DNA from: Paraburkholderia saeva
Lineage (GTDB): Bacteria; Pseudomonadota; Gammaproteobacteria; Burkholderiales; Burkholderiaceae
Assembly: GCF_907164555.1 (NCBI RefSeq)
Contig: NZ_CAJQZC010000004.1
Location: 543,342-607,341 of the forward strand
Direction of reading: 5' to 3'
Length of the DNA: 64,000 bases
Shown here piece by piece: positions 41,272 through 52,021 of the stretch. The position numbers and the translations under genes are program-made. How positions within the stretch are numbered: the stretch's first letter is position 1; each line of letters starts with the position of its first letter. The notes beneath the pieces were generated by a model. It was not told the origin of the DNA. It worked only from the letters and a program-made list of their open reading frames with translations, and ran no database searches.

Positions 41272-43677
41272 ATGACTAACGCAGTTAATGTCACAAAGGA
41301 TGAGGCGTATGTAGTTCCGTTTGAGCAGTTGCGGATGACCGATGTGGAGATCGTGGGCGGCAAGAACGCCTCGCTCGGCGAGATGATCAGTCAACTCGCC
41401 GAAGCAGGCGTGCGCGTGCCGACTGGCTTCGCCACAACGGCGCTCGCATTCCGCGACTTTCTGCATCACAACACCCTCACCGAACGTATTGCGAAGCGTC
41501 TGGAGACGCTCGACGTCGACGACGTGAAGGCCCTCGCCGAAGCGGGCAAGGAGATCCGTCAATGGATCGTCGACGCGCCGCTGCAGCCGCGTCTCGAAGA
41601 AGAAATCCGCAAGGGTTTCGATACCCTTCAGAACAGCTCCCCTGAAGAGCTTTCGTTCGCGGTCCGCTCGTCGGCAACGGCAGAAGACCTGCCGGACGCT
41701 TCGTTCGCCGGTCAGCAGGAAAGCTACCTCAACGTGGTCGGCATCGACGACGTGCTCGATCGCATGAAGCACGTGTTCGCGTCGCTGTACAACGACCGCG
41801 CTATCTCCTATCGCGTCCACAAGGGTTTCACGCACGCTGAAGTCGCGTTGTCGGCGGGTGTGCAGCGCATGGTGCGCTCGGACGTCGGTGCCGCTGGCGT
41901 GATGTTCACGCTCGATACCGAATCGGGCTTCAAGGATGCCGTATTCATCACGTCGAGCTATGGCCTTGGTGAAACGGTCGTGCAGGGCGCCGTGAACCCG
42001 GACGAGTTCTACGTCTTCAAGACCACGCTCGCGCAGGGCAAGTATCCGATCATCCGCCGCTCTATTGGCTCGAAGCTGATCAAGATGGAATTCACGCAGG
42101 CTGGCGAACATGGCCGCGTGAAGACCGTCGACGTGTCGCACGAGCAGCGCAACCGCTTCTCGATCACCGACGAAGACGTGATCGAACTCGCGAAATACGC
42201 CGTCATCATCGAAAAGCACTACCAGCGCCCGATGGACATCGAGTGGGGTAAGGACGGCCGCGACGGCAAGATCTTCATCCTGCAGGCGCGCCCGGAAACG
42301 GTGAAGAGCCAGGCTGCGGGCAAGGTCGAGCAGCGCTTCAAGCTGAAGGGCCAGTCGCAGGTGGTTGCAACGGGGCGGGCGATCGGTCAGAAGATCGGCG
42401 CGGGTCCGGTGCGCGTGATTCACGATCCGTCGGAAATGGAGCGTGTTCAACCCGGCGACGTGCTCGTCGCGGACATGACCGACCCGAACTGGGAACCGGT
42501 CATGAAGCGCGCCGCGGCCATCGTCACGAATCGTGGCGGCCGTACGTGCCACGCGGCGATCATCGCGCGTGAACTCGGCGTACCGGCCGTTGTGGGCTGC
42601 GGCGATGCAACCGAACTGCTGAAGGACGGCGCGCTTGTCACGGTATCGTGCGCGGAAGGCGACGAAGGCAAGATCTACGACGGCCTGCTCGAAACCGAAG
42701 TGACTGAAATCCAGCGCGGCGAGCTGCCCGAGATTCCGGTCAAGATCATGATGAACGTCGGCAACCCGCAACTTGCGTTCGATTTCTCGCAACTGCCGAA
42801 CGCCGGCGTCGGTCTCGCCCGGCTGGAATTCATCATCAACAACAACATCGGCGTCCACCCGAAGGCGATCCTCGAGTATCCGAACATCGATCAGGATCTG
42901 AAGAAGGCGGTGGAAAGCGTCGCCCGGGGCCACGCATCGCCGCGCGCGTTTTACGTCGACAAGCTGACCGAAGGCATCGCGACGATCGCTGCTGCGTTCT
43001 ATCCGAAGCCCGTCATCGTGCGTCTGTCGGACTTCAAGTCGAACGAGTACAAGAAGTTGATTGGCGGTTCGCGCTACGAGCCGGACGAAGAAAATCCGAT
43101 GCTCGGTTTCCGCGGCGCGTCGCGTTACATCGCGGAAGACTTCGCCGAAGCGTTCCAGATGGAATGCCTCGCACTGAAGAAGGTGCGCGAGGAAATGGGC
43201 CTCGACAACGTCGAGATCATGGTGCCGTTCGTGCGTACGCTGAAGCAGGCGGAACGCGTGGTCGGCCTCCTGTCGAAGTTCGGCCTGAAGCGTGGTGAGA
43301 AGAACCTGCGTCTCATCATGATGTGCGAAGTGCCGTCGAACGCGATTCTCGCCGAAGAATTCCTGCAATTCTTCGACGGTTTCTCGATCGGCTCGAATGA
43401 CCTGACGCAGCTGACGCTCGGCCTCGATCGCGATTCCGGTATGGAACTGCTCGCTGTCGATTTCGACGAACGCGACCCGGCGGTCAAGTTCATGCTGAAG
43501 CGCGCTATCGAAACCTGTCTGCGTCTGGGCAAGTACGTCGGTATCTGCGGCCAGGGCCCTTCGGATCATCCGGATTTCGCGCAATGGCTGACGGACGAAG
43601 GCATCGCGTCGATTTCGCTGAACCCGGACACGGTCATCGAAACGTGGCAGGCGCTGGCGAAGTCATCGGCGAAGTAA
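41272..43677 (+). CDS. ppsA: phosphoenolpyruvate synthase
   Basis: Converts pyruvate and ATP to PEP, AMP and phosphate for gluconeogenesis. It is 801 residues from ATG 41272 ([18 protein letters not shown]). Domains: an N-terminal ATP-binding domain with [11 protein letters not shown] and the arginine-rich [11 protein letters not shown] region; the phosphohistidine domain with the catalytic His in [20 protein letters not shown]; and a C-terminal PEP/pyruvate barrel with [17 protein letters not shown] and a late [10 protein letters not shown]. Divergent from ppsR and closed by a strong terminator. Confidence 0.97.
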   Translation: MTNAVNVTKDEAYVVPFEQLRMTDVEIVGGKNASLGEMISQLAEAGVRVPTGFATTALAFRDFLHHNTLTERIAKRLETLDVDDVKALAEAGKEIRQWIVDAPLQPRLEEEIRKGFDTLQNSSPEELSFAVRSSATAEDLPDASFAGQQESYLNVVGIDDVLDRMKHVFASLYNDRAISYRVHKGFTHAEVALSAGVQRMVRSDVGAAGVMFTLDTESGFKDAVFITSSYGLGETVVQGAVNPDEFYVFKTTLAQGKYPIIRRSIGSKLIKMEFTQAGEHGRVKTVDVSHEQRNRFSITDEDVIELAKYAVIIEKHYQRPMDIEWGKDGRDGKIFILQARPETVKSQAAGKVEQRFKLKGQSQVVATGRAIGQKIGAGPVRVIHDPSEMERVQPGDVLVADMTDPNWEPVMKRAAAIVTNRGGRTCHAAIIARELGVPAVVGCGDATELLKDGALVTVSCAEGDEGKIYDGLLETEVTEIQRGELPEIPVKIMMNVGNPQLAFDFSQLPNAGVGLARLEFIINNNIGVHPKAILEYPNIDQDLKKAVESVARGHASPRAFYVDKLTEGIATIAAAFYPKPVIVRLSDFKSNEYKKLIGGSRYEPDEENPMLGFRGASRYIAEDFAEAFQMECLALKKVREEMGLDNVEIMVPFVRTLKQAERVVGLLSKFGLKRGEKNLRLIMMCEVPSNAILAEEFLQFFDGFSIGSNDLTQLTLGLDRDSGMELLAVDFDERDPAVKFMLKRAIETCLRLGKYVGICGQGPSDHPDFAQWLTDEGIASISLNPDTVIETWQALAKSSAK

Positions 43678-43719
43678 ACATGCGTCAAGGCACGGAATAG
43701 CGCATCAGGTTCGTGCTAT

Positions 43720-43746
43720 AAACACCCCGGTATATCCGGGGTGTTT
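43720..43746 (+). terminator. ppsA terminator
   Basis: AAACACCCCGG (43720-43730) and CCGGGGTGTTT (43736-43746) form a perfect 11-bp stem with a 5-base loop, followed by TT. It lies just upstream of the NfeD gene, whose ribosome site begins six bases later. Confidence 0.85.
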
Positions 43747-43764
43747 TGCTTTCTGGAGGTCAAC

Positions 43765-44211
43765 GTGGCAACAGGTGGGCTGTTCTGGTGGGTGGGTGCG
43801 GGGGTGCTCGTCGTGCTGGAGTTGTTCAGTGGCACCTTCTATATGCTGATGATCGCGCTGGGCTTCGTCGCGGCGGGTCTCGCGCACTGGTCGGGGCTCG
43901 GGCTCGATTCGCAACTGGCGATCGCTGCGCTCGTCGCGGCGGCAGCGGTTTTTGTGCTGCGTCGCTCACGCTTTGGCCGCAAGAAGGTGCGCAAGGACGC
44001 GCTGCGCAATCCTGACGTGAATCTGGATATCGGCGAGACTTTGAGCGTGTCCGGCTGGCAGGACCGGCGTGCTCGCACGCGCTATCGCGGCGCGTTATGG
44101 GACGTCGAACTCGCGCCCGGCGAGCCCGAAGACGCGCGGCTCTATGAGATCACTGCGCTGCGAGGAAGCTGCCTCATCGTGGCGGCAAAAAAACAGCCCG
44201 TGCAGGCCTGA
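43765..44211 (+). CDS. NfeD-family membrane protein
   Basis: Small membrane protein of 148 residues. A GTG start at 43765 is fixed by GGAGG five bases upstream (MATGGLFWWVGAGVLVVLE). Two or three hydrophobic segments lie in the first 75 residues, followed by a basic stretch and a soluble OB-fold-like domain (DIGETLSVSGWQ...RYRGALWDVEL). NfeD proteins pair with SPFH proteins such as the next gene, probably shaping membrane microdomains. Confidence 0.88.
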   Translation: MATGGLFWWVGAGVLVVLELFSGTFYMLMIALGFVAAGLAHWSGLGLDSQLAIAALVAAAAVFVLRRSRFGRKKVRKDALRNPDVNLDIGETLSVSGWQDRRARTRYRGALWDVELAPGEPEDARLYEITALRGSCLIVAAKKQPVQA

Positions 44212-44273
44212 GTTCGATGAAGAACACAGGCGTGGATGAACAACGTATCGAACCATAAAAAAGGGGTAACACG

Positions 44274-45194
44274 ATGGACGTAACTATCGTCGGGGCAATC
44301 CTGCTGGTGATCGTGATTGTGATCGCCGCGCAGACCATCAAGATCGTGCCGCAACAACACGCGTGGGTGCTGGAGCGGCTCGGCCGCTATCACGCGACGC
44401 TCACGCCGGGCATGACGATCGTGCTGCCGTTCATCGATCGCATCGCCTACAAGCATATCCTGAAGGAAATTCCGCTCGAAGTGCCGAGCCAGGTCTGTAT
44501 CACCCGCGACAACACGCAGTTGCAGGTCGACGGCGTGCTGTACTTCCAGGTGACCGATCCGATGAAGGCATCGTACGGATCGAGCAACTTCGTGTTTGCG
44601 ATAACGCAGTTGTCGCAGACGACACTGCGCTCCGTGATCGGCAAGCTCGAACTGGACAAGACGTTCGAGGAGCGGGACTTCATCAACCACAGCATCGTGT
44701 CTTCGCTCGATGAAGCCGCGGCGAACTGGGGCGTGAAAGTGCTGCGCTACGAAATCAAGGACCTGACGCCGCCCAAGGAAATTCTTCACGCGATGCAGGC
44801 GCAGATTACGGCCGAGCGTGAAAAGCGCGCACTGATCGCGGCGTCCGAAGGGCGCAAGCAGGAGCAGATCAATATCGCATCGGGCGGGCGCGAGGCGTCG
44901 ATCCAGAAGTCGGAAGGCGAACGTCAGGCTGCGATCAATCAGGCGCAGGGGCAGGCCGCGGCCATTCTGGCGGTGGCCGAGGCGAACGCGCAGGCGATTC
45001 AGAAGATCGCGGCGGCGATCCAGTCGACGGGCGGCATGGAGGCGGTGAACCTGAAGGTCGCCGAGCAGTACGTGAGCGCGTTCGGCAATCTGGCGAAGCA
45101 GGGCAACACGCTGATCGTGCCAGGCAACCTGGCGGATATGGGCACGATGATCGCATCGGCGCTGACAATCGTGAACCGCGGCAAGGCCGTGTAA
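44274..45194 (+). CDS. SPFH/band-7 membrane protein (QmcA/stomatin-like)
   Basis: A 306-residue protein with an N-terminal membrane anchor (VGAILLVIVIVIAAQTIKIV). The SPFH domain contains QQHAWVLERLGRYHATLTPG and the alpha-helical C-terminus is Ala/Glu/Gln-rich (coiled coil) with QAQGQAAAILAVAEANAQA. It resembles QmcA/paraslipin more than HflC. It lies 62 bases downstream of the NfeD gene; this pairing is conserved and they likely form one complex. Exact role unproven. Confidence 0.9.
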   Translation: MDVTIVGAILLVIVIVIAAQTIKIVPQQHAWVLERLGRYHATLTPGMTIVLPFIDRIAYKHILKEIPLEVPSQVCITRDNTQLQVDGVLYFQVTDPMKASYGSSNFVFAITQLSQTTLRSVIGKLELDKTFEERDFINHSIVSSLDEAAANWGVKVLRYEIKDLTPPKEILHAMQAQITAEREKRALIAASEGRKQEQINIASGGREASIQKSEGERQAAINQAQGQAAAILAVAEANAQAIQKIAAAIQSTGGMEAVNLKVAEQYVSAFGNLAKQGNTLIVPGNLADMGTMIASALTIVNRGKAV

Positions 45195-45251
45195 TGCACC
45201 GCGATGTGTTGGGGCGTGGCGGCGGGGCTACTTAAGACGCGCGCCAACAAA

Positions 45252-45277
45252 AAGCCCGCTGGCATTCCAGCGGGCTT
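45252..45277. terminator. bidirectional terminator between SPFH gene and smpB
   Basis: AAGCCCGCTGG (45252-45262) and CCAGCGGGCTT (45267-45277) with a 4-base loop. The plus strand continues GTGCTTTTTT and the minus strand TTTGTTG. It serves the two convergent genes. Confidence 0.85.
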
Positions 45278-45306
45278 GTGCTTTTTTCGGGCGAGACCGG
45301 GACGAA

Positions 45307-45753
45307 TCAGGTCGGCGTGCGCATCAGGCGCGCTTTTTCACGTTCCCAGTCGCGCTTTTTCTCGACGTCACGCTTGTCGTGCAACTTCTTGCCCTTCGCG
45401 AGGCCAATTTCGCACTTCACGCGGCCGCCCTTGTAATGGAAGTTCAGCGGCACGAGCGTGAACCCGCGCTGCTCGACCTTGCCGATCAGTTTGCTGATTT
45501 CCTCGCTGTGCAGCAGCAGCTTGCGCGTGCGGACAGGGTCCGGGTGGATGTGGGTCGATGCTTCCGGCAGCGGGCTGATGTGCGCACCGATCAGAAAGAG
45601 CTCGCCGTCACGGATCACGACGTAGCCTTCCTTGATCTGGCCACGGCCCGCGCGCAGCGCCTTGACCTCCCATCCTTCGAGCACGAGCCCCGCTTCGTAG
45701 CGCTCTTCGATGAAATAGTCGAAGAAGGCTTTTCTGTTGTCGATAATGCTCAT
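45307..45753 (-). CDS. smpB: SsrA-binding protein SmpB
   Basis: Partner of tmRNA in trans-translation rescue of stalled ribosomes. The 148 residues start [42 protein letters not shown], the KLLLHSEEI segment and a basic C-terminal tail ([20 protein letters not shown]) are diagnostic. It is divergent from ratA-rnfH, the conserved arrangement. tmRNA itself is not in the window. Confidence 0.97.
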   Translation of the reverse strand: MSIIDNRKAFFDYFIEERYEAGLVLEGWEVKALRAGRGQIKEGYVVIRDGELFLIGAHISPLPEASTHIHPDPVRTRKLLLHSEEISKLIGKVEQRGFTLVPLNFHYKGGRVKCEIGLAKGKKLHDKRDVEKKRDWEREKARLMRTPT

Positions 45754-45853
45754 GAATGGAAAGTGCCTAACTCGTTTAAAATCACGATTTTAGCAAAGCG
45801 GGGCAAGGAAAGCCCGCGGCGCTTGTCCACCGTTGCCACTTGTCGCGCAATTT

Positions 45854-46291
45854 ATGGCAGATGTCCAGAAAACCGTGTTGATTCGCCATTCGGCGGAACA
45901 GATGTTCGACCTCGTCACCGACGTGGCCGACTACCCCAATTTCCTCCCGTGGTGCGGTGGTGTCGAAATCCGTCGTCAGGACGAAAACGGGATGGAGGCG
46001 AAGATCGACATCAATTTCAAGGGCATCAAGCAGCATTTTGCCACGCACAATACCCAGCAGCGTCCCACGCGCATCGATATGGAATTCGCGGACGGCCCGT
46101 TCAAAAAATTCACCGGTTTCTGGCGCTTCACGCCGCTGCGCGCGGATGCCTGCAAGATCGAATTCGCGCTGCACTATGAGTTCTCGAACATCATCATCGA
46201 GAAAATCATCGGACCGGTGTTCAGCCACATTGCGAACACGTTCGTCGAATCGTTCGTGAAACGCGCCGACCAGCGTTACGGTAAGGCATGA
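45854..46291 (+). CDS. ratA: RatA/Coq10-family START-domain protein
   Basis: Helix-grip (START-like) protein of 145 residues from ATG 45854 (MADVQKTVLIRHSAEQMFD). The conserved DVADYPNFLPWCGG and PFKKFTGFWRF motifs are present. Known roles in the family are ubiquinone binding (Coq10) and, for E. coli RatA, interference with 70S assembly; which applies here is not decided. It overlaps the next gene by ATGA. Confidence 0.9.
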   Translation: MADVQKTVLIRHSAEQMFDLVTDVADYPNFLPWCGGVEIRRQDENGMEAKIDINFKGIKQHFATHNTQQRPTRIDMEFADGPFKKFTGFWRFTPLRADACKIEFALHYEFSNIIIEKIIGPVFSHIANTFVESFVKRADQRYGKA

Positions 46292-46620
46292 GCGCGATGC
46301 TGTCGATCGAAGTCTGCTACGCGCTACCCGGGACACAAACGCTGATCGCCGTGGATCTGCCCGAAGGCTCGACGCTGCGGCAGGCCATCGACGCGAGCGG
46401 CATCCGCGAACGTCACCCGGAGATCGATATCAGTACGATGAAAACGGGCGTGTTCGGCAAGCTGAAACCGCTCGACACCGTGCTTGCACAGCACGATCGC
46501 GTTGAAATTTACCGCCCGCTGATCGCCGACCCGAAAGAAGCGCGCCAGCGTCGCGTGCAGAAAACCCGCAAGGCAGGTTCAATCGAAGGGCGCAGGTGGC
46601 TCAACAAGGATTCGCGCTGA
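46288..46620 (+). CDS. RnfH-family ubiquitin-like protein
   Basis: A 110-residue beta-grasp protein of the UPF0125/RnfH family. The hallmarks are CYALPGTQTLIAVDLPEGST, VGVFGKLKPLDTVL-type region and EIYRPLIADPKEARQRR near the C-terminus. It is translationally coupled to ratA (ATGA). The ratA-rnfH pair next to smpB is conserved in gamma- and betaproteobacteria; biochemical function unknown. Confidence 0.92.
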   Translation: MSAMLSIEVCYALPGTQTLIAVDLPEGSTLRQAIDASGIRERHPEIDISTMKTGVFGKLKPLDTVLAQHDRVEIYRPLIADPKEARQRRVQKTRKAGSIEGRRWLNKDSR

Positions 46621-46693
46621 CGCGCGATCCTTGCCGGTATGGGTGCCGGGCCCCACAAGCCGCTCTGTCCATGCGGCAACCCGTATTCCACCT

Positions 46694-47668
46694 TCAATGC
46701 ACCGACGCCTGCGCCTTTTCCTCGATCGGTGTGTCCTTTGGGTCGTCGCTCGCGTGCTGGCGTACTGACCAGCTCACGCCCGCTACCAGCAGCGCGATAG
46801 CTGCCATCTCGAGCGGGCGGGGCATGCGATGATCGTAGACGAAGCCATAAAGCAGCGCGAAGAGCGTCTCGAACACGATCATCTGACCCGACAGTGTGAG
46901 TGGCAGCCGCTTCGATGCCGCATTCCATAGCCCGTTGCCAAGCCATGACGCGCCGATCGCGAGCCCCAGATTGATGAGCCAGAACGTATGCCAGCGGCTG
47001 TCGATGGCGGGCGCAGGCGCTGCGCCCGCAGGCAGCACCGCGATCACGGCCCACATGATTGCGGCGAGCGCACCGGTTACCACACCCCACAGCACCGACC
47101 ACTCGTTGCCGCTGAAATGCGGGTTGCGACGCAGATAACGGGTGTTTTCGACGGCAAACCAGGTCCAGCATACGAGCGCGCCGGTCGCGCAGGCGAGGCC
47201 CGCGGCTTTCGTCAGCGCGCTGGTGGTGTCGCCGCTATCGACGGTAAAGACGTCGACGTTGATGCAGGCAATGCCCGCGACGACCATCGCGAGCGGCACC
47301 GCGAGCCGTGAAAGACGCACCGCGCCGTGGTCGCCGCGTCCCAGCAGCGTGACAGTCACGGGCAACACGCCGACGATCAGCGAGGACGGCGAAACGCCGA
47401 CCAGGTGCACCGCGCTTGCCAGCAGCACGTAATAGAGAATGTTGCCGGCGAGGGCCAGCGTGACGAGCGCCCGGACATCCTGGCGTGTCAGGCGGCGCAA
47501 CAGCGAACGGGCTGAGGGCAGCGCCGCGAGCACGGAAACGACGCCGTACATCACGTAGCGCCCCGCGCCCAGCAGGAGTGGGGAGAAATCCGCGAGCAGC
47601 CTTGGGGCGAGGAAAACCACGCCCCATAACGCCCCGGCCATCACGCCATATGCCACACCGCGCCGCAT
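46694..47668 (-). CDS. EamA/DMT-family transporter
   Basis: Inner-membrane protein of 324 residues with about ten hydrophobic segments and two EamA repeats (first MRRGVAYGVMAGALWGVVFLA, second near GLACATGALVCWTWFAVENT). The C-terminal tail is hydrophilic. Substrate not predictable. Its 3' end is 73 bases from the RnfH gene, with which it converges, and it is divergent from guaB. Confidence 0.85.
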   Translation of the reverse strand: MRRGVAYGVMAGALWGVVFLAPRLLADFSPLLLGAGRYVMYGVVSVLAALPSARSLLRRLTRQDVRALVTLALAGNILYYVLLASAVHLVGVSPSSLIVGVLPVTVTLLGRGDHGAVRLSRLAVPLAMVVAGIACINVDVFTVDSGDTTSALTKAAGLACATGALVCWTWFAVENTRYLRRNPHFSGNEWSVLWGVVTGALAAIMWAVIAVLPAGAAPAPAIDSRWHTFWLINLGLAIGASWLGNGLWNAASKRLPLTLSGQMIVFETLFALLYGFVYDHRMPRPLEMAAIALLVAGVSWSVRQHASDDPKDTPIEEKAQASVH

Positions 47669-47996
47669 TGCTACCTCAAACGAAATACTGGGAAGGCGCG
47701 CAGGTTAACACGGGTGTGCGGGTGGCCGTCTTGTTCAATCCTGCATTTTTTTCGGCAGGGCGAATCGTGTGAATGGGGCCGGAAACGTCGTTTACGGTCG
47801 CGGCAGGCGCGGAATCGGGGAGGGTGTAGCCGAACGAGCAAACGAAACCCGATCGAACCCGAGCCGAACGGCGAAGCGAAATCCAGGCGACGCCGATGTC
47901 AGAAAAAGTCACGGAAAATCCGCTAAGCTGCTGTTCGCGCAGTGAAAACCAGGGAGGTATCGCGTATAATTCGCTTTTGCGCCCATAGGATTTGCC
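47669..47996. other. divergent EamA / guaB intergenic region
   Basis: A 328-base gap with no gene. It contains the guaB -10 element TATAAT at 47965-47970 about 27 bases before the ATG. A -35 match upstream (GTGAAA at 47942-47947, 17-base spacing) is weak. Nothing else recognised; no purine-responsive operator could be assigned by eye. Confidence 0.4.
47965..47970 (+). promoter_or_regulatory. guaB -10 element
   Basis: A perfect TATAAT 26 bases upstream of the guaB ATG would give a very short leader. The -35 region is poor, suggesting dependence on an activator or on regulation of initiation. Confidence 0.55.
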
Positions 47997-49457
47997 ATGC
48001 GTCTGATCCAAAAAGCACTCACGTTCGATGACGTGCTCCTTGTCCCGGCTTTCTCTGACGTTCTGCCGCGCGACACCAGCCTCAAAACCCGGCTGACCCG
48101 CAACATCTCCCTGAACATGCCGCTCGTGTCCGCCGCCATGGACACCGTTACCGAAGCCCGCCTTGCCATCGCGATGGCGCAGATGGGTGGCGTCGGCATC
48201 ATCCACAAGAATCTCACGCCGGCCGAACAGGCCCGCGAAGTCGCGAAGGTCAAGCGGTTCGAGTCGGGCGTCGTGCGCGATCCGATCACCGTGCCGCCGC
48301 AGATGAAAGTGCGCGACGTGATGGCGCTGTCGCAACAGCATGGCATTTCGGGCTTTCCGGTCGTCGAAGGTGCGCAGCTGATCGGTATCGTCACGAACCG
48401 CGACCTGCGTTTCGAAACCCGCCTCGACGAGCCGGTCCGCACGATCATGACGCCGCGCGAGCGCCTCGTCACGGTCAAGGAAGGCACGCCGCTCGCCGAA
48501 GCGAAAGCGCTGATGCACAGCCATCGCCTGGAACGCGTGCTGGTGATCAACGATTCGTTCGAACTGCGCGGCCTGATGACCGTGAAGGACATCACGAAGC
48601 AGACTGAACACCCGGACGCCTGCAAGGACGAACACGGCAAGCTGCGCGCGGGTGCGGCGGTCGGCGTCGGCGCGGATAACGAAGAGCGCGTCAATCTGCT
48701 GGTGGCAGCAGGCGTCGACGTGATCGTCGTCGATACGGCACATGGTCACAGTAAAGGCGTGCTGGAACGCGTTCGCTGGGTCAAGAAGAACTTCCCGCAC
48801 GTTGAAGTGATCGGCGGCAACATCGCAACCGCCGAAGCGGCGAAGGCGCTTGTCGAATACGGCGCGGATGGCGTCAAGGTCGGTATCGGCCCGGGCTCGA
48901 TCTGCACGACACGGATCGTCGCGGGTGTCGGCGTGCCGCAGATCTCCGCTGTCTCGAACGTATCGGACGCACTGCGCGGCACGGGCGTGCCGGTCATCTC
49001 CGACGGCGGCGTGCGTTTCTCGGGCGACGTCAGCAAGGCGCTCGCGGCGGGCGCGGACGCGGTCATGATGGGCAGCATGCTCGCCGGCACGGAAGAATCG
49101 CCGGGCGACGTGTTCCTGTATCAAGGCCGTCAGTACAAGTCGTACCGCGGCATGGGCTCGGTCGGTGCGATGAAGGACGGCGCGGCAGACCGTTACTTCC
49201 AGGACAATTCCGCGAACATCGACAAGCTCGTGCCCGAAGGCATCGAAGGCCGCGTGGCGTACAAGGGTTCGGTCAACGCGATCCTGTTCCAGCTGATCGG
49301 CGGCGTACGTGCCAGCATGGGTTACTGCGGCTGCAAGACGATCGACGAACTGCATGAGAAGGCCGAGTTTGTGCAGATCACGGCAGCAGGTATGCGTGAA
49401 TCGCATGTGCACGATGTGCAGATCACGAAGGAAGCGCCCAACTACCACGTTGATTAA
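47997..49457 (+). CDS. guaB: inosine-5'-monophosphate dehydrogenase
   Basis: Oxidises IMP to XMP, the committed step to GMP. The 486 residues begin [20 protein letters not shown]. Two CBS domains (about residues 95-200) interrupt the barrel. The catalytic loop is [18 protein letters not shown] with the active-site Cys, and the flap has the [13 protein letters not shown] region. It is followed by a membrane protein gene and then guaA, the next enzyme in the pathway. Confidence 0.97.
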   Translation: MRLIQKALTFDDVLLVPAFSDVLPRDTSLKTRLTRNISLNMPLVSAAMDTVTEARLAIAMAQMGGVGIIHKNLTPAEQAREVAKVKRFESGVVRDPITVPPQMKVRDVMALSQQHGISGFPVVEGAQLIGIVTNRDLRFETRLDEPVRTIMTPRERLVTVKEGTPLAEAKALMHSHRLERVLVINDSFELRGLMTVKDITKQTEHPDACKDEHGKLRAGAAVGVGADNEERVNLLVAAGVDVIVVDTAHGHSKGVLERVRWVKKNFPHVEVIGGNIATAEAAKALVEYGADGVKVGIGPGSICTTRIVAGVGVPQISAVSNVSDALRGTGVPVISDGGVRFSGDVSKALAAGADAVMMGSMLAGTEESPGDVFLYQGRQYKSYRGMGSVGAMKDGAADRYFQDNSANIDKLVPEGIEGRVAYKGSVNAILFQLIGGVRASMGYCGCKTIDELHEKAEFVQITAAGMRESHVHDVQITKEAPNYHVD

Positions 49458-49472
49458 CAGGACCTGTCGCCG

Positions 49473-50219
49473 ATGAAGCCATTGCTGCGCGCTGTACTCG
49501 TCATCGATGCGTTGTTGCTGCTGGCGTTTGGGCTGCTGTTTGTGCTCACGCCATGGACATCGCTGTACAACGCGCTGCAACTGGTGCAGGTCGATCCTGC
49601 GCTCGTCGGGCAGGCGTTCGGTCTGGCGCTGCTCGGTCTTGCGTGGCTCGCGTTGCACGCGGCAATCGATGGCGGGATGACGCGCCCGGTGGCGCGTATC
49701 GTCGGGCACGTCAACTGGCTGACCGGCGTGCTGATGCTGGTCTGGCTGGTTGGCCTGCACAAGCCTTCGTTGACGGCGTTTGGTCAGCTGGTGTCAGCGG
49801 TTGTCGCGCTCGTGCTGGTGGTCATCGGTCTGGGCGGCGTGCGTCTCGCGCGTCTCGTACGTCGGCGTGAGCGGGCAAAAGTGGCCGAAGTCGCGGCTGC
49901 CGGACGCGAGCAGAAGCGCGCCGACAAGGAAGCCGCGAGCGCGCGACAGGCGGATCGCGAGATCGACCGCGGTATGGATAGCGAACCGCGCGTGTACGGC
50001 GCGGAGCCGGTCATGGCGACTTCGCGTCCGGTCAGTCCCGTAAGCGGCTTGCCTGCCGAGCCGGATTTCACGGCGGCGCATCAACCGGGTGTCGTCACAG
50101 CCGAAACCCGCACCGTCGAAACCCGCACGACGGTAACTGGCCACGACGTTGCCCGCGATATTGCCCGCGATGACGCGGCCGATGCACCCGGCGCGCCGCG
50201 TCCACCGTTCCATGGCTGA
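49473..50219 (+). CDS. uncharacterised membrane protein between guaB and guaA
   Basis: A 248-residue protein I do not recognise as a named family. Four hydrophobic segments lie in the first 128 residues (for example AVLVIDALLLLAFGLLFVL and LVSAVVALVLVVIGLGGV). A highly charged Arg/Ala/Glu stretch and a low-complexity Thr/Val/Ala tail follow. The start is 15 bases after guaB, so it is probably co-transcribed with guaB. Nothing in the sequence shows a role in purine metabolism. Confidence 0.7.
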   Translation: MKPLLRAVLVIDALLLLAFGLLFVLTPWTSLYNALQLVQVDPALVGQAFGLALLGLAWLALHAAIDGGMTRPVARIVGHVNWLTGVLMLVWLVGLHKPSLTAFGQLVSAVVALVLVVIGLGGVRLARLVRRRERAKVAEVAAAGREQKRADKEAASARQADREIDRGMDSEPRVYGAEPVMATSRPVSPVSGLPAEPDFTAAHQPGVVTAETRTVETRTTVTGHDVARDIARDDAADAPGAPRPPFHG

Positions 50220-50437
50220 CATGCGGGCGCCTCTGCCGCCTGCATCTGCCGCCTGCGTCTACGGATTGCGTCTGCGTGTCCCGCTTATCGTCACGTTGGC
50301 TTCATCACGTCATTTCGCCATGAGCTGCGCCGGTTCGCTTCGCGCAGTTCATCGGCTGGTATCGAATTCACTGCTGCGCGGGAAACCTTCCCGGCGCAGC
50401 GTTCCGTATCCGTTCACTTTTGATTCAGTCCGCTGCC

Positions 50438-52021
50438 ATGCATGACAAGATCCTGATTCTCGACTTCGGTTCGCAAGTCACCCAACTGATTGCACGACGC
50501 ATCCGTGAGGCGCACGTGCTGTCGGAAATTCATCCGTACGACGTCAGCGACGAATTCATCCGCGAGTTCGCGCCGAAGGGTGTGATCCTGTCGGGCGGCC
50601 CGAACTCGGTTGTCGATGAAGATACTCCGCGTGCGCCGCAAGCCGTGTTCGAACTGGGCGTGCCGGTGCTCGGCATCTGTTACGGCATGCAGACGATGGC
50701 TGAACAGCTCGGCGGCAAGGTCGACAACGGCCATCTGCGCGAATTCGGCTACGCCGAAGTCCGGGCACGCAACCATACGTCGTTTCTCGAAGGCATTGAG
50801 GATTTCCGCACGGCCGAAGGCCACGGCATGCTCAAGGTCTGGATGAGCCACGGCGACAAGGTGCTCGAAATGCCGCCGGGTTTCCAGCTGATGGCGTCGA
50901 CGGAATCGTGCCCGGTGGCCGCCATGGCCGACGAGGCGCGTCATTTCTACGGACTGCAATGGCACCCTGAGGTTACGCACACGGTACAGGGGCGCGCGAT
51001 GCTCGAACGTTTCGTGCTCGGTATCTGCGGCGCGAAGCCGGACTGGGAAATGGGCCATTACGTCGACGAAGCGGTCGAAAAGATCCGCGAGCAGGTCGGC
51101 AGCGAGCACGTGATCCTGGGGCTGTCGGGCGGCGTGGATTCTTCGGTGGCCGCGGCGCTCCTGCATCGCGCGATCGGCGACCAGCTGACCTGTGTGTTCG
51201 TCGATCACGGTTTGCTGCGTCTGAACGAAGCAGAACAGGTGATGGCGACGTTTGCCGATCACCTCGGCGTGAAGGTGATTCACGTCGACGCGAGCGAAGC
51301 GTTCCTGTCGAAGCTGGCCGGCGTGACCGATCCGGAAGCGAAGCGCAAGATCATCGGTGCGGAGTTCGTCGAAGTGTTCCAGGCCGAAGCCGGCAAGCTC
51401 ACCGACGCGAAATGGCTCGCACAGGGCACGATCTATCCGGACGTGATCGAGTCGGCGGGCAAGGGCAAGAAAGCCGCGCATACGATCAAGAGCCACCACA
51501 ACGTGGGCGGCCTGCCGGAGACGCTCAACCTGAAGCTGCTCGAGCCGCTGCGCGAACTCTTCAAGGACGAAGTGCGTGAACTGGGCGTGAAGCTCGGTCT
51601 GCCGCCTTCGATGGTGTATCGCCATCCGTTCCCGGGTCCGGGGCTTGGCGTGCGGATTCTCGGCGAAGTGCGCCGCGATTTCGCCGATCTGCTGCGCCGT
51701 GCGGATGCGATTTTCATCGAGACGCTGCGCACGTTCATCGACAAGGAAACGGGCAAGTCGTGGTACGACCTGACGAGCCAGGCGTTCGCGGTATTCCTGC
51801 CGGTGAAGAGCGTGGGCGTGATGGGCGACGGGCGTACGTATGAGTATGTGGTCGCGTTGCGCGCGGTGCAGACGCTCGACTTCATGACGGCGCACTGGGC
51901 GCATCTACCGCATGAACTGCTGGGACATGTGTCGAACCGGATCATCAATGAGGTTCGCGGGATCAATCGGGTTGTCTACGATATTTCTGGCAAGCCGCCC
52001 GCGACGATCGAGTGGGAGTGA
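50438..52021 (+). CDS. guaA: GMP synthase (glutamine-hydrolysing)
   Basis: Aminates XMP to GMP. It is 527 residues from ATG 50438 ([19 protein letters not shown]). The class I amidotransferase domain has the nucleophile Cys in [12 protein letters not shown] and the His-Glu pair in QWHPEVTHT. The ATP-pyrophosphatase P-loop is [14 protein letters not shown], and the dimerisation domain ends PATIEWE. The gene is intact although its last codons are the attachment site of the adjoining island (repeat at 52006-52017 and 61936-61947). Confidence 0.97.
   Translation: MHDKILILDFGSQVTQLIARRIREAHVLSEIHPYDVSDEFIREFAPKGVILSGGPNSVVDEDTPRAPQAVFELGVPVLGICYGMQTMAEQLGGKVDNGHLREFGYAEVRARNHTSFLEGIEDFRTAEGHGMLKVWMSHGDKVLEMPPGFQLMASTESCPVAAMADEARHFYGLQWHPEVTHTVQGRAMLERFVLGICGAKPDWEMGHYVDEAVEKIREQVGSEHVILGLSGGVDSSVAAALLHRAIGDQLTCVFVDHGLLRLNEAEQVMATFADHLGVKVIHVDASEAFLSKLAGVTDPEAKRKIIGAEFVEVFQAEAGKLTDAKWLAQGTIYPDVIESAGKGKKAAHTIKSHHNVGGLPETLNLKLLEPLRELFKDEVRELGVKLGLPPSMVYRHPFPGPGLGVRILGEVRRDFADLLRRADAIFIETLRTFIDKETGKSWYDLTSQAFAVFLPVKSVGVMGDGRTYEYVVALRAVQTLDFMTAHWAHLPHELLGHVSNRIINEVRGINRVVYDISGKPPATIEWE
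52006..52017 (+). repeat. attL: guaA-proximal copy of the 12-bp attachment repeat
   Basis: GATCGAGTGGGA within the last codons of guaA (Ile-Glu-Trp-Glu-stop). Identical to 61936-61947. Confidence 0.85.

Noticed and set aside
41260..43584. 774-codon minus-strand open frame antisense to ppsA
   Set aside because: Antisense shadow of a highly biased gene; no recognisable protein features.
47676..49760. 694-codon minus-strand open frame antisense to guaB
   Set aside because: Antisense shadow; it spans the guaB promoter and three unrelated features.
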